Shown piece after piece: positions 32,577-41,882 of a stretch of DNA of 52,782 nt; positions within the stretch are counted from its first letter, which is position 1, and every line of letters begins with the position of its first letter. Source of the DNA: an uncultured bacterium (lineage in GTDB: Bacteria; Bacteroidota; Bacteroidia; Bacteroidales; Muribaculaceae); the NCBI GenBank assembly GCA_905214735.1, contig CAJMNI010000013.1, positions 1 to 52,782 on the forward strand, given 5' to 3'. The position numbers and the translations under genes were made by a program. The notes under the pieces were generated by a model, which was not told the origin of the DNA, made no database searches, and saw nothing but the letters and a program-made list of their open reading frames with translations.

Positions 32577-33686
32577 ATGAATAAAAAAGGGCATCAGATA
32601 TTGACTTATATGCTGAAACCGATGTCATGGCTCTATGGCATCGTGACCGACGCGCGCAATTGGCTTTTCGATCATAAAGTGATTCATCAGACTGAATTCG
32701 ACATTCCGGTCGTGACTGTGGGGAACATCACGGTCGGGGGCACCGGCAAGACTCCTCATGTGGAATATCTCGTCGGTATGCTCGGCACCAGCTACAACAC
32801 GGCTGTGCTCAGCCGGGGCTACAAGCGCAAGACGAAGGGTTTCATTGTGGCCAATTCCAACAGCACCCCCGAGAGCGTCGGCGACGAGCCCCTGCAGATA
32901 TATCAGAAATTCGGATCGAGAGTGAAAGTGGCTGTCTGCGAAGACCGTAGCAAAGGGATTTGCGAGCTTCAGAGACTATATCCGGATCTTCAGCTGATCA
33001 TCCTCGACGACGGTTATCAACACCGCTATGTGAAGCCCGCCGTGTCGGTGCTCCTTATGGATTACAACCGGCCGATATATGAAGATAATCTGCTCCCGCT
33101 GGGACGTCTTCGCGAGTCGGCCCATCAGATTTCGAGAGCAGATATGGTGATTGTGACGAAGTGCCCGTCGGATCTGACTCCGCTCTCTTACAGGCTTGTC
33201 TCGAAAAAGCTTGATCTGATGCCGTATCAGAAACTATATTTCTCCAATTATAATTACGGAGGTCTTCTTCCCGTCTTTCCCGACGACGATCCCTACAGGG
33301 TCTCTCTCGAGCAGCTGACATCGCGCGACACGGTGATGCTCGTTTCGGGAGTGGCGAATCCGCGCGGGTTTGTGAAGCATTTCAAGAATTATCCCTTCAA
33401 GGTGAGGGTGAATCATTTTTCCGACCATCATGATTTCTCACGCGAAGAGCTTGAAAAGCTCGAAGAGAAATTCCGTGCCCTTCCCGGAGAGAGAAAGGTG
33501 ATCGTGACCACGGAGAAAGATGCTATGCGACTGGCATACAATCCATATTTCCCGACTTATCTGAAACCGTTCACATTCTATATTCCGATAAGGGTGAAGA
33601 TGCTTGCCGGGCTTGAAGAGGGGGACATGATCGAAGATCTCCGGAAAATGATCGACAATCATTCCCGCTCGCGTCAGGAAGACTGA
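32577..33686 (+). CDS. lpxK: Tetraacyldisaccharide 4'-kinase LpxK
   Basis: 369 residues. Phosphorylates the 4' position of the lipid A disaccharide precursor at the inner membrane. Seen: the N-terminal membrane-binding helix with a basic patch, P-loop VGGTGKTPHVEYL (about 52-64) and ILDDGYQHRYVKPAVSVLL (catalytic Asp region). KVIVTTEKDAMRL near the C-terminus is also conserved. Follows sppA and may share its transcript. Confidence 0.96.
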   Translation: MNKKGHQILTYMLKPMSWLYGIVTDARNWLFDHKVIHQTEFDIPVVTVGNITVGGTGKTPHVEYLVGMLGTSYNTAVLSRGYKRKTKGFIVANSNSTPESVGDEPLQIYQKFGSRVKVAVCEDRSKGICELQRLYPDLQLIILDDGYQHRYVKPAVSVLLMDYNRPIYEDNLLPLGRLRESAHQISRADMVIVTKCPSDLTPLSYRLVSKKLDLMPYQKLYFSNYNYGGLLPVFPDDDPYRVSLEQLTSRDTVMLVSGVANPRGFVKHFKNYPFKVRVNHFSDHHDFSREELEKLEEKFRALPGERKVIVTTEKDAMRLAYNPYFPTYLKPFTFYIPIRVKMLAGLEEGDMIEDLRKMIDNHSRSRQED

Positions 33687-33783
33687 CCGGAGACGTGGCT
33701 GACCGGAGCCGGATAAACAGGTCATGGACATTGCCGGCCTCAACTTTCCGAGCATTAGAGCGTTTTAACATTAGCGGCGGCAG

Positions 33784-33852
33784 GGTAAATTTACCGGGCT
33801 GCATTCTCTCTCTACGATAGATTTAAACATAACCTTAAATTTAAGCTTAAAT
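33784..33852 (+). promoter_or_regulatory. Palindromes upstream of PNP, operator candidate
   Basis: GGTAAATTTACC (33784-33795) is a perfect 12-bp palindrome. CTTAAATTTAAG (33834-33845) and ATTTAAGCTTAAAT (33839-33852) are perfect overlapping palindromes that end right at the ATG of the purine nucleoside phosphorylase. No standard -7 element was found here. They may be protein- or RNA-level regulatory sites; their function is unproven. Confidence 0.35.
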
Positions 33853-34677
33853 ATGGAAAAAGATTATTTGCAGATGGTCAATGAGACCGCCGATTTCATC
33901 AAGAAAGCAGTAGGCGAAATGCCTAAGGTAGCAGTGATTCTCGGCACAGGTCTTGGAGATCTGGTGAATCATATAGAGATCAGCAACGAGCTTGATTATC
34001 ACAACATCCCCAACTTCCCCGTATCGACGGTGGAGGGACACAGCGGCAAACTTATCTTCGGCAACCTCGGAGGTAAATATGTGATGGCCATGCAGGGCCG
34101 CTTCCATTATTACGAAGGCTACAACATGAAGCAGGTGACATTCCCCGTCCGCGTGATGCGTCACCTCGGAGTCGAGACTCTCTTCGTGAGCAATGCCGCC
34201 GGCGGTATGAACAAAGAGTTCCGCGTGGGCGACGTGATGGTTATCACCGACCATATCAATCTTTTCCCCGAGAATCCTCTCCGGGGCAAGAATTACGACG
34301 AACTCGGGCCCCGTTTCCCGGCAATGACCGAAGCCTATTGCAAGGCATTTATCGACATGGCCGACGACATAGCCCGCGAGGAGAACATCAGGCTGATGCA
34401 CGGTGTCTATGTAGGCACTCCCGGACCGACGTTCGAGACTCCGGCCGAATATGAGTATTTCCGTGTTATCGGCGGAGATGCCGTCGGAATGTCGACTGTT
34501 CCGGAGGTGATCGTTGCCAACCATGCGGGAATGCGGGTGTTTGGCGTCTCGGTTATCACCGATCTCGGCGGAAAGGACATTACCGAAGTGCCGACGCATG
34601 AGGAGGTGCAGAAAGCCGCTATCAAGGCGCAGCCGGTGATGACAAAGATAATCAAAAAGATGCTGACAAGAATCTAA
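33853..34677 (+). CDS. punA: Purine nucleoside phosphorylase
   Basis: 274 residues. Trimeric-type PNP, phosphorolysis of inosine and guanosine to base plus ribose 1-phosphate for purine salvage. Seen: VILGTGLGDL (about 31-40), TVEGHSGKL (about 60-68), GRFHYYEGY, FVSNAAGGMNKEF (purine-binding) and GVYVGTPGPTFETPAEY (about 183-199), EVIVANHAGM. ATG 33853 is adjacent to the palindromic region. Ended by a terminator before thiL. Confidence 0.94.
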   Translation: MEKDYLQMVNETADFIKKAVGEMPKVAVILGTGLGDLVNHIEISNELDYHNIPNFPVSTVEGHSGKLIFGNLGGKYVMAMQGRFHYYEGYNMKQVTFPVRVMRHLGVETLFVSNAAGGMNKEFRVGDVMVITDHINLFPENPLRGKNYDELGPRFPAMTEAYCKAFIDMADDIAREENIRLMHGVYVGTPGPTFETPAEYEYFRVIGGDAVGMSTVPEVIVANHAGMRVFGVSVITDLGGKDITEVPTHEEVQKAAIKAQPVMTKIIKKMLTRI

Positions 34678-34685
34678 ATAACTGA

Positions 34686-34726
34686 AGAGGCGCAGCGTGA
34701 ATGCGCCTCTTTTCTGTTTTTAACCC
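34686..34726 (+). terminator. Rho-independent terminator between PNP and thiL
   Basis: AGAGGCGCA (34686-34694) / TGCGCCTCT (34702-34710) stem followed by a T-rich tail. A second TTTTCTGTTTTTAAC copy follows at about 34731-34745, a short direct repeat. Confidence 0.8.
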
Positions 34727-34754
34727 TTTCTTTTCTGTTTTTAACTCCGTAAAC

Positions 34755-35882
34755 ATGGACCAGAAACCGACTGAAATATCCGAACTGGGCGAATTCGGGC
34801 TTATCGACCGACTCACCAGAGAATTTCCGCTGAAAAACGAATCGACCAAGATGGGCGTAGGCGATGACGCAGCTGTGCTCGAATTCGGCGACAAGGAGGT
34901 GCTCGTCACCACCGACCTTCTTTTGGAAGGGATACATTTCGATCTTCGTTATGTGCCGCTGAAACATCTTGGCTACAAGGCTGCGATAGTGAACTTCAGC
35001 GATATCTACGCAATGAACGGAACTCCGAAGCAGATTACGGTTAGCCTCGGCATCTCAAGCCGTTTCACAGTGGAGCATATCGAGGAGCTATATTCCGGCA
35101 TACGCCTCGCGTGTGAAATCTATGGCGTCGACATGGTCGGAGGCGACACGTCGGCTTCAGTGACAGGACTCGTAATCTCGATCACATGTATCGGAGAGGC
35201 CAGGCGTGAAGATGTGGTGTATCGCAACGGGGCGAAACCAACGGATCTTATCTGTGTGAGCGGCGACTTGGGAGCTGCTTACATGGGACTTCAGCTTCTT
35301 GAACGCGAGAACAGAATCGCGGCGGAGTCAAAAGGTGAATTCGAGCCGAGATTCGAAGGAAAAGAGTATATCCTCGAGCGCCAGCTGAAACCGGAGGCGA
35401 GAAAAGATATAGTTGCCATGCTCAAAGAGCACGGCATCAAACCGACCGCGATGATGGACGTGAGCGACGGGCTTTCGTCGGAACTGCTCCATATCTGCAA
35501 GAAATCCGGCGTTGGCTGCCGCGTTTATGAAGACCGCATCCCCATCGACTATCAGACGGCCATGATGGCCGAAGAGTTCAACATGAATCTCGTGACGGCG
35601 GCGATGAACGGCGGCGAGGATTATGAACTTCTCTTCACCGTTCCGCTCACCGACAATGAAAAGATAGAAAAACTCACCGGAGTGAAGATGATCGGCTATA
35701 TCACCAAGCCGGAACTCGGAGCCGCCATGGTGACGCGCGACGGCGGTGAAATCGCGATCCGTGCCCAGGGCTGGAACGCATTCCCGGACGCTACTCCTGC
35801 AGAGACACCGGTAGAAACACCGACAGTGACACCGACGGAGCAGAAGGAAGATGCGCCCGCCATTAAGCCGGAGGAGAATTAA
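34755..35882 (+). CDS. thiL: Thiamine-monophosphate kinase with C-terminal tail
   Basis: 375 residues from ATG 34755 (the earlier frame start at 34701 lies in the terminator). ATP-dependent TMP to thiamine diphosphate. PurM-like fold: GEFGLIDRL, GVGDDAAVL (about 33-41), TTDLLLEGIHFDL, NFSDIYAM (about 92-99) and GGDTSASVTG, MMDVSDGLSSEL. The last 30 residues form a Pro/Thr/Glu-rich low-complexity tail (TPAETPVETPTVTPTE), absent from ordinary ThiL and unlike its neighbours. Confidence 0.94.
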   Translation: MDQKPTEISELGEFGLIDRLTREFPLKNESTKMGVGDDAAVLEFGDKEVLVTTDLLLEGIHFDLRYVPLKHLGYKAAIVNFSDIYAMNGTPKQITVSLGISSRFTVEHIEELYSGIRLACEIYGVDMVGGDTSASVTGLVISITCIGEARREDVVYRNGAKPTDLICVSGDLGAAYMGLQLLERENRIAAESKGEFEPRFEGKEYILERQLKPEARKDIVAMLKEHGIKPTAMMDVSDGLSSELLHICKKSGVGCRVYEDRIPIDYQTAMMAEEFNMNLVTAAMNGGEDYELLFTVPLTDNEKIEKLTGVKMIGYITKPELGAAMVTRDGGEIAIRAQGWNAFPDATPAETPVETPTVTPTEQKEDAPAIKPEEN

Positions 35883-35946
35883 ACTTAAACAATATCATTA
35901 AATAATATTTAACAGAGGCTTTTTCCGATTTTAAGTTAATAAGTGC

Positions 35947-35954
35947 TATTTTTG
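35947..35954 (+). promoter_or_regulatory. Promoter -7 element of moxR operon
   Basis: TATTTTTG about 43 bp upstream of the moxR ATG. No strong -33 element. Confidence 0.5.
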
Positions 35955-35997
35955 CATTTGGAAAAACGCTACAACAATATCATAACCGAATATTAAA

Positions 35998-36993
35998 ATG
36001 GAAGAAACCATCAATATCAGGGAATTAAACGATCTGATAGCATCGAAAGGCAATTTTGTAAGCATGATCCGCACGGGCATGGACCGTCGCATCGTGGGGC
36101 AGAAACATCTTGTCGATTCTCTGCTTATTGCATTGCTATGCAACGGGCATGTGCTTCTCGAGGGCGTGCCCGGTCTGGCAAAAACACTCGCCATAAAGAC
36201 ACTCGCAAGTCTTGTAAATGCCAAATACAACCGCATCCAGTTCACTCCCGACCTTCTGCCTGCCGATGTGATCGGTACGCTGATCTATAGCGTGAAAAAG
36301 GAGACATTCGAGGTGAAGAAAGGTCCGGTATTCGCGAATTTCGTGCTAGCCGACGAGATCAACCGTGCTCCGGCCAAGGTTCAGAGTGCGCTTCTCGAGG
36401 CTATGCAGGAGCGTCAGGTCACCATTGGTGACGAAACGTTCCGCCTTCCGGAGCCGTTCCTGGTAATGGCCACCCAGAACCCGATCGAGCAGGAAGGCAC
36501 ATATCCTCTTCCCGAGGCGCAGGTTGACCGTTTCCTTCTCAAAGTAGTGATCGGTTATCCCAACAAGGAGGAGGAGAAAGCCATCATCCGTCAGAACATA
36601 CGCGGAGAGCTCGAACCCATCCGTCCGATCATTGATCCGAAAGAGATTGAAAGCGTGCAGAAGATCGTGGAGAAGATCTATATCGACGAGAAGATAGAGA
36701 ACTATATCGTCGACATAGTGTTTGCCACGCGCACCCCGTCGCGTTTCGGACTCGCCGACCTTCAGGGCCTGATTTCTTTCGGAGCTTCGCCGCGTGCGTC
36801 AATATCGCTTGCCAAGGCTGCGCGTGCCTACGCATTCCTTCAGGGCCGCGGATATGTGATTCCGGAAGATGTGCGCGCCGTCTGTCTCGACGTGATGCGC
36901 CACCGCATCGGTCTTACCTACGAAGCCGAGGCCAACAATATCAATTCCGACGAGGTGATCACCAATATCCTCGACAAGGTCGCCGTGCCCTGA
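35998..36993 (+). CDS. MoxR-family AAA+ ATPase
   Basis: 331 residues. AAA+ chaperone-like ATPase of the MoxR class, usual length. Walker A GVPGLAKT (about 56-63), Walker B VLADEINRA (about 115-123), sensor-like MATQNPIEQEGTYPLPEAQ (about 158-176), then VDRFLLK. Family role: MoxR with VWA-domain proteins, assisting folding or metal insertion. It opens the Bat operon and is followed by DUF58 and BatA-E, as in Bacteroides. Confidence 0.95.
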   Translation: MEETINIRELNDLIASKGNFVSMIRTGMDRRIVGQKHLVDSLLIALLCNGHVLLEGVPGLAKTLAIKTLASLVNAKYNRIQFTPDLLPADVIGTLIYSVKKETFEVKKGPVFANFVLADEINRAPAKVQSALLEAMQERQVTIGDETFRLPEPFLVMATQNPIEQEGTYPLPEAQVDRFLLKVVIGYPNKEEEKAIIRQNIRGELEPIRPIIDPKEIESVQKIVEKIYIDEKIENYIVDIVFATRTPSRFGLADLQGLISFGASPRASISLAKAARAYAFLQGRGYVIPEDVRAVCLDVMRHRIGLTYEAEANNINSDEVITNILDKVAVP

Positions 36994-37079
36994 TCGGGGT
37001 GACGGCAAATTCCCCCTGTTGTTTATCCTCTCGGCGCCGGGAAATTTCCGGTTGACCGACAGGCAAATAATGACGGCCT

Positions 37080-37958
37080 ATGGATGCCAATGAATTATTA
37101 AAGAAAATACGAAAAATCGAAATAAAAACCCGCGGACTCAGTCAGAATATCTTCGCGGGCGAATATCATTCGGCCTTCAAGGGACGGGGCGTGATCTTTT
37201 CAGAGGTGCGCGAGTATGAACCGGGCGATGACATCCGCGACATCGACTGGAATGTGACTTCGCGTCATAACAAGCCTTATGTGAAGGTCTACGAGGAGGA
37301 ACGCGAACTGACGATGATGCTCCTTGTCGATGTGAGCGGTAGCCGCGATTTCGGCGCCTGCGGAGAGGAGAAGAAAGAGAAAATGGCCGAAGTGGCAGCG
37401 ACTCTCGCATTTTCCTCGATTCAGAACAACGACAAGGTCGGGGTGATATTTTTCAGCGACAAAATCGAAAAATTCATTCCTCCCAAAAAGGGAAGGAAGC
37501 ATATCCTTCTGATCATCAGGGAAATCATTAATTTCACACCGGAACATACCGGGACAGATATCGACGTGGCCCTTCGCTTCCTCACCAATGTAGTGAAGAA
37601 GCGGAGCACGGCTTTCCTGATAAGCGACTTCATCGACGATCATGACTATTTCAAGAGCATGACCATCGCCAACCGGAAACATGACCTCGCCGCCATCCAG
37701 ATCTACGACCGCCGCGACGCCGAAATGCCCGATGTGGGGCTGGTCCGTATGCGCGACATGGAGACCGGCATCGACATCTGGGTCGACACCTCGTCCAAAA
37801 AGGTGAGAAACAGATATGCCAAAGCCTGGTATGACCGTCAGCAGCGGCTGTCGGAAGATGTGAAAAAAAGTGGCGTCGACATAGCGTCGATCACCACCGA
37901 CGAAGATTTTGTGAAAGCGCTGTTGGGTCTGTTCCGACGCCGTTCCGTTGCGCGGTGA
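37080..37958 (+). CDS. DUF58 protein of the Bat operon
   Basis: 292 residues with the DUF58 core: SEVREYEPGDDIRDIDWN (about 40-57) and a VWA-like fold starting at LLVDVSGSRDFGA. Cytoplasmic, between MoxR and the Bat genes; commonly pairs with MoxR. The only methionine near the N-terminus at a good start is ATG 37080. Confidence 0.9.
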   Translation: MDANELLKKIRKIEIKTRGLSQNIFAGEYHSAFKGRGVIFSEVREYEPGDDIRDIDWNVTSRHNKPYVKVYEEERELTMMLLVDVSGSRDFGACGEEKKEKMAEVAATLAFSSIQNNDKVGVIFFSDKIEKFIPPKKGRKHILLIIREIINFTPEHTGTDIDVALRFLTNVVKKRSTAFLISDFIDDHDYFKSMTIANRKHDLAAIQIYDRRDAEMPDVGLVRMRDMETGIDIWVDTSSKKVRNRYAKAWYDRQQRLSEDVKKSGVDIASITTDEDFVKALLGLFRRRSVAR

Positions 37959-37985
37959 GCTTTCCATTGAAATTGCAATCAGATT

Positions 37986-39023
37986 ATGCGTAAATATTTA
38001 TATCCTTATATATTGCTTCTGTGCTTGCTGTCGGTAGCGGCGGGGAGCAAAGCATCGGCCGCCACGGTAAGGGCCAAGCTCGACACCGTGACGCTGTTGA
38101 TGGGACGCACCACCACTCTGAAGCTCACCGTAGATCAGCCCAAAGGGGTGAAGGGTGGTTTCCCGATGTTTTCTGCAAGAGAAAATCAGGAGAAAGGGTA
38201 TGTGGCCGTTTGCAACGACTCGGTGGAGATTCGGATGCCGGTGAAAGTCGACACTACCGAGCAGGGAAATTCTTTGAGAATCGTCTATTCTGTTCCTGTG
38301 CAGTCGTTTGATTCCGGTTATTATCGTCTTCCCGAGCTCCTTTACGTGGCCGGCGGCGACAGTGTCCGTTCAAACAGGGTTTCACTGAAGGTCGTTCCCT
38401 TGCAGGGAGTGACCAAGGATTCTCCGATCGCCGACTATGCCAATGTCGCTGACCCGCAGGACCCCTCAATCTTCGATTCGCTTCCCGACTGGCTTTATTA
38501 TTATTGGTGGATTATCCTCATTGCGCTCCTCGCAGTGGCGGCAATCATTTATGCATTGCTGAAATATAAGAAGGAGGGACATATCCTTCCGCGCAAACCG
38601 GAACCTTCTCCCTATGTCGTGGCGAAGAAATCTCTGCTGGCGCTCAAGGAGAAGAATCTCTGGGAGAGGGGTATGGAGAAGGAGTATTTCACGGAACTTA
38701 CGGAGATTCTCCGAGTCTATCTGTATAAGCGCTTCGGTATCAACGCTATGGAAATGACCTCGCGACAGATTTTGGCGTCGTTGCAGCGAAGCGAGGAGCT
38801 CCGCGACAAGCGTCCATATTTCAAGCAGATCCTGAGCATGGCCGATTTCGTGAAGTTTGCTAAGGTTCGGCCCCTGCCCGAAGACAATATCGAGGCTTAC
38901 GACAATGCCCTGCGGTTTGTTGAAGAAACCAAGCCTGTGGAGCAGCCGGAGCCTGAGAAAATAGAGGCAGTCGCCAAATCGAAAGGAAAACGTAAAAAAT
39001 TGAGGAAAGGAGGAGGCAAATGA
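37986..39023 (+). CDS. Bat-operon membrane protein (DUF4381-like)
   Basis: 345 residues. N-terminal signal peptide (about 1-25), extracytoplasmic beta domain, one membrane helix (about 167-190, ending YALLKYKKEG), then a cytoplasmic helical part and a Lys-rich tail (KGKRKKLRKGGG). Resembles the DUF4381-type proteins that sit between DUF58 and BatA. No catalytic motifs. It overlaps batA by 4 nt (ATGA). Confidence 0.75.
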   Translation: MRKYLYPYILLLCLLSVAAGSKASAATVRAKLDTVTLLMGRTTTLKLTVDQPKGVKGGFPMFSARENQEKGYVAVCNDSVEIRMPVKVDTTEQGNSLRIVYSVPVQSFDSGYYRLPELLYVAGGDSVRSNRVSLKVVPLQGVTKDSPIADYANVADPQDPSIFDSLPDWLYYYWWIILIALLAVAAIIYALLKYKKEGHILPRKPEPSPYVVAKKSLLALKEKNLWERGMEKEYFTELTEILRVYLYKRFGINAMEMTSRQILASLQRSEELRDKRPYFKQILSMADFVKFAKVRPLPEDNIEAYDNALRFVEETKPVEQPEPEKIEAVAKSKGKRKKLRKGGGK

Positions 39024-39997
39024 TGTTCAAACACCCTTATCTGCTGTTTCTCCTTCTAATACTGATACCGCTGATTGCCTGGTATGTATGGAAATGGAGA
39101 AATTCCAATGCCTCGATTGGCGTTTCGTCGGTGAAAGCGTTTGCGGCGACGCCGGCGCGGTTCAAGGTCTTCATGATGCACGTTTGCTTCGGGCTCACAC
39201 TCCTTGCGATTGCCGCCATCATCGTGGCGCTCTGCCGCCCGCAGACCCACGACTCGATGCGCACCTCTAATGTCAAGGGCACCGACATCGTGCTGGCACT
39301 CGACATCTCAAGCAGTATGCTTGCCAACGATCTTGAACCTACACGTTTTCAGGCGGCAAAAGAGGTGGCGCAGAAATTTGTGAGCCAGCGTCCTGACGAC
39401 AACATCGGTATCGTGATCTTTTCAGGCGAGTCTCTTTCGCTCATGCCGTTGACAAGCGACAAGACCGCCGTGGTCAACGCTCTGGCCGGAATCAAGCCGG
39501 GAGTGCTTGAAGACGGCACTGCGATCGGCGACGGAATTGCGAGCGCAATCAACCGTCTCGTGTCGGGTCAGGCCAAGTCGAAAAGTATAATATTGCTGAC
39601 CGACGGCGCCAACAATGCCGGCGATGTGGCACCTGCCACGGCTGCACAGATTGCAGCCCAGAAGGGAATCAAGGTCTATACGATAGGAGTCGGCACCAAC
39701 GGTTCGATCCAGATCACGGATCCCTTCGGTTTCTCCAGCACAAGAATGGAGACCAAGATAGATGAAGATGCCCTCAGAAGCATCGCCAAGAAGACAGGCG
39801 GCAAGTATTTCCGCGCCACCGACACCGGAATGCTGCGCGAAGTTTTCAAAGAGATCGATTCTCTTGAAAAGACTTCGATGGAGGTGAACAATTATACTCA
39901 GACCGAGGAGAACTTCATGCCCTGGCTCCTTCTGGCATTATGCGCCTTCACGGCCCAATTGTTAATAAGATACACTTTGCTGCGCAGGATTCCCTGA
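39020..39997 (+). CDS. batA: BatA, VWA-domain membrane protein
   Basis: 325 residues. N-terminal helix pair (about 5-25 and 48-70), then a von Willebrand factor A domain with an MIDAS start ALDISSSML (about 93-101), GIVIFSGESLSLMPLTSD and ILLTDGANNAGD; C-terminal helix near 305. Aerotolerance-operon member of unknown biochemical role, thought to act at the inner membrane. Start overlaps the previous gene. Confidence 0.93.
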   Translation: MMFKHPYLLFLLLILIPLIAWYVWKWRNSNASIGVSSVKAFAATPARFKVFMMHVCFGLTLLAIAAIIVALCRPQTHDSMRTSNVKGTDIVLALDISSSMLANDLEPTRFQAAKEVAQKFVSQRPDDNIGIVIFSGESLSLMPLTSDKTAVVNALAGIKPGVLEDGTAIGDGIASAINRLVSGQAKSKSIILLTDGANNAGDVAPATAAQIAAQKGIKVYTIGVGTNGSIQITDPFGFSSTRMETKIDEDALRSIAKKTGGKYFRATDTGMLREVFKEIDSLEKTSMEVNNYTQTEENFMPWLLLALCAFTAQLLIRYTLLRRIP

Positions 39998-40022
39998 CAA
40001 CGCGTTGAAAGACATTTGCATT

Positions 40023-41069
40023 ATGTTCAGTTTTGCATATCCGATATATCTTTTGCTTCTCCTGCTGGTGCCGGTGATCGTGCTATTGTATGCATGGGCC
40101 CGATACGCAAGGAGAAAGAAACTGCGGAAATTCGGCAGGTTGGAAAACATCAAGGCCCTCGCGCCCGAGATGTCGCCCTATAAGCCGCCGTTGAAAATCA
40201 CTATCGAGATGGTTGCGCTGGCGCTCATCATCATCGCATTCGCCCGTCCGTGGGGAGGCGTGAAAGATGAAAAGACCGAGAAGGAGGGAATCGAAGTGGT
40301 GCTTGCCGTCGATGCCTCCAATTCGATGTTGGCCTCTTCGACCGGAGAAGATGACGGCCCCGACAGAATGCGCACCGCCAAACTCACGCTCGAGAAACTG
40401 ATCAACCGCCTCGATAACGATCGTGTCGGTCTGATTGTCTATGCGGGAGAAGCATATACACTTATCCCCGTTACTAATGATTATGTTTCGGCCAAGATGT
40501 TTCTCAACTCCATCGATCCGTCGCAGATCGGGGAGCAGGGAACCAACATTACTTCGGCCATAGAGATGGCGACGTCGTCGTTCAGCGAGAATAAAAATGT
40601 AGGCAAGGCGATCATACTTCTCACTGACGCCGACGAGCTCGACAATCCGGAAGGAGTGATGGAGGCGGCTTCGAAAGCTGCCAAGGCCGGGATACAGGTG
40701 GATGTGGTAGGAGTCGGTTCGTCGACTCCGGTCACGGTGCCCGACGGCAACGGCGTCATGATCGATGAAGAGACAGGCCAGCCGGCGCGCACCGCTCTCA
40801 ATGCAGCCCTTGCCGCCGAAATCGCAAAGGCCGGAAAGGGAATCTATGTCAACGCCGGCGACCGCGACGCGCTCAACGATCTCGACAACCAGCTCTCGAC
40901 TCTGAAAAGGGCTGCGATGCAGTCGAGCGTCTATAGCCAGCACGACGAACTCTTTGCCATTTTCGCATGGATAGCCCTGGCTCTTATCGTGGCCAACATC
41001 TTCCTGCTCGACCGCAAGATAGGTTGGCTCGACAAGATTACGTTCTTTAAAAAGGAGGAAAAGAAATGA
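40023..41069 (+). CDS. batB: BatB, VWA-domain membrane protein
   Basis: 348 residues from ATG 40023. N-terminal helices (about 5-25 and 55-75), VWA domain with VLAVDASNSML (about 94-104; MIDAS D-x-S-x-S), VGLIVYAGEAYTLIPVT, ILLTDADELDNPEG; C-terminal helix. Paralogue of BatA with a longer insert. Overlaps batC by 4 nt. The upstream TTG 40005 is an improbable start. Confidence 0.93.
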   Translation: MFSFAYPIYLLLLLLVPVIVLLYAWARYARRKKLRKFGRLENIKALAPEMSPYKPPLKITIEMVALALIIIAFARPWGGVKDEKTEKEGIEVVLAVDASNSMLASSTGEDDGPDRMRTAKLTLEKLINRLDNDRVGLIVYAGEAYTLIPVTNDYVSAKMFLNSIDPSQIGEQGTNITSAIEMATSSFSENKNVGKAIILLTDADELDNPEGVMEAASKAAKAGIQVDVVGVGSSTPVTVPDGNGVMIDEETGQPARTALNAALAAEIAKAGKGIYVNAGDRDALNDLDNQLSTLKRAAMQSSVYSQHDELFAIFAWIALALIVANIFLLDRKIGWLDKITFFKKEEKK

Positions 41070-41851
41070 AGCTCAGACTAATATTTCTCATATCCCTGAT
41101 TCTGGCCGGAGCTGTGGCCGCCCAGATAGCCGAGGCGAAATCGACCCGGCCGGAACGGCGCATGATCAACAGTGGAAACAAGCTCTATTCCGACCGGAAG
41201 TTCAAGGAGGCAGCCGCCGACTATCAGAGGGCTCTGACGATCAATCCCGGTTCGGCCGTGGCCACATATAACCTTGCCCTTGCAAGCATGAAGCAGGTTG
41301 GCAATCTCAAAGATACGACTGATGCCAACAAGAAGCTGATTGCCACCGCCACTGAGAATTTCACCAAAGTGGCGCAGATGAAGAGCGAGCAGCCCGGCTT
41401 GGCCGAAAAGGCTTTCTACAATATGGGCAATATGGCTTTCAATATGGAGCAGTATGAGCAGGCTGTCGCTTATTATAAGGATGCGCTCCGCATTGATCCG
41501 AATGACAACAATGCACGCAAAAATCTGAGGATAGCCCAGCTTCATCTCCAGAAGAAAGACCAGAAGAAAGACCAGAACAAGGATCAGAACAAGCAGAACA
41601 AGCAGAACAAGCAGAATCAGGATCAGGACAAGAAAGATCAGGACAAGAAAGACCAGAACAAGGATCAGAATCAGAATCAGAATCAGGATCAGAAGCAGCC
41701 GCCCAAGGAGGAAAACAATATCAACCAGCAGACAGCAGCCCGGATTCTTCAGGCCGTCGACAACAAGGAGAACCAGACTCGCGGCCGGGTGCAGAGGGCT
41801 TCGAAAGAGAATAAGCAGGTTTCAGGTCGTTCGCACCGCAAGCGCTGGTAA
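41066..41851 (+). CDS. batC: BatC, TPR protein with K/D/Q/N-rich repeat tail
   Basis: 261 residues. Signal peptide (about 1-25), TPR motifs (residues about 35-150, including NPGSAVATYNLALASM and KAFYNMGNMAFNMEQYEQA), then a hydrophilic region of short KKDQ, NKDQ and NKQ repeats (about 164-218). Proposed scaffold for BatA/BatB. The repeat tract (about 41556-41706) is unusually rich in purine-rich direct repeats and may be length-variable. Ends with a basic KRW tail. Confidence 0.9.
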   Translation: MKLRLIFLISLILAGAVAAQIAEAKSTRPERRMINSGNKLYSDRKFKEAAADYQRALTINPGSAVATYNLALASMKQVGNLKDTTDANKKLIATATENFTKVAQMKSEQPGLAEKAFYNMGNMAFNMEQYEQAVAYYKDALRIDPNDNNARKNLRIAQLHLQKKDQKKDQNKDQNKQNKQNKQNQDQDKKDQDKKDQNKDQNQNQNQDQKQPPKEENNINQQTAARILQAVDNKENQTRGRVQRASKENKQVSGRSHRKRW

Positions 41852-41882
41852 CGATATCCTGTTCTCATCTAATCAAGACAAT

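Noticed and set aside
41556..41706. CRISPR-like repeat array
   Set aside because: Units are short, in-frame and part of batC; there are no spacers or cas genes.
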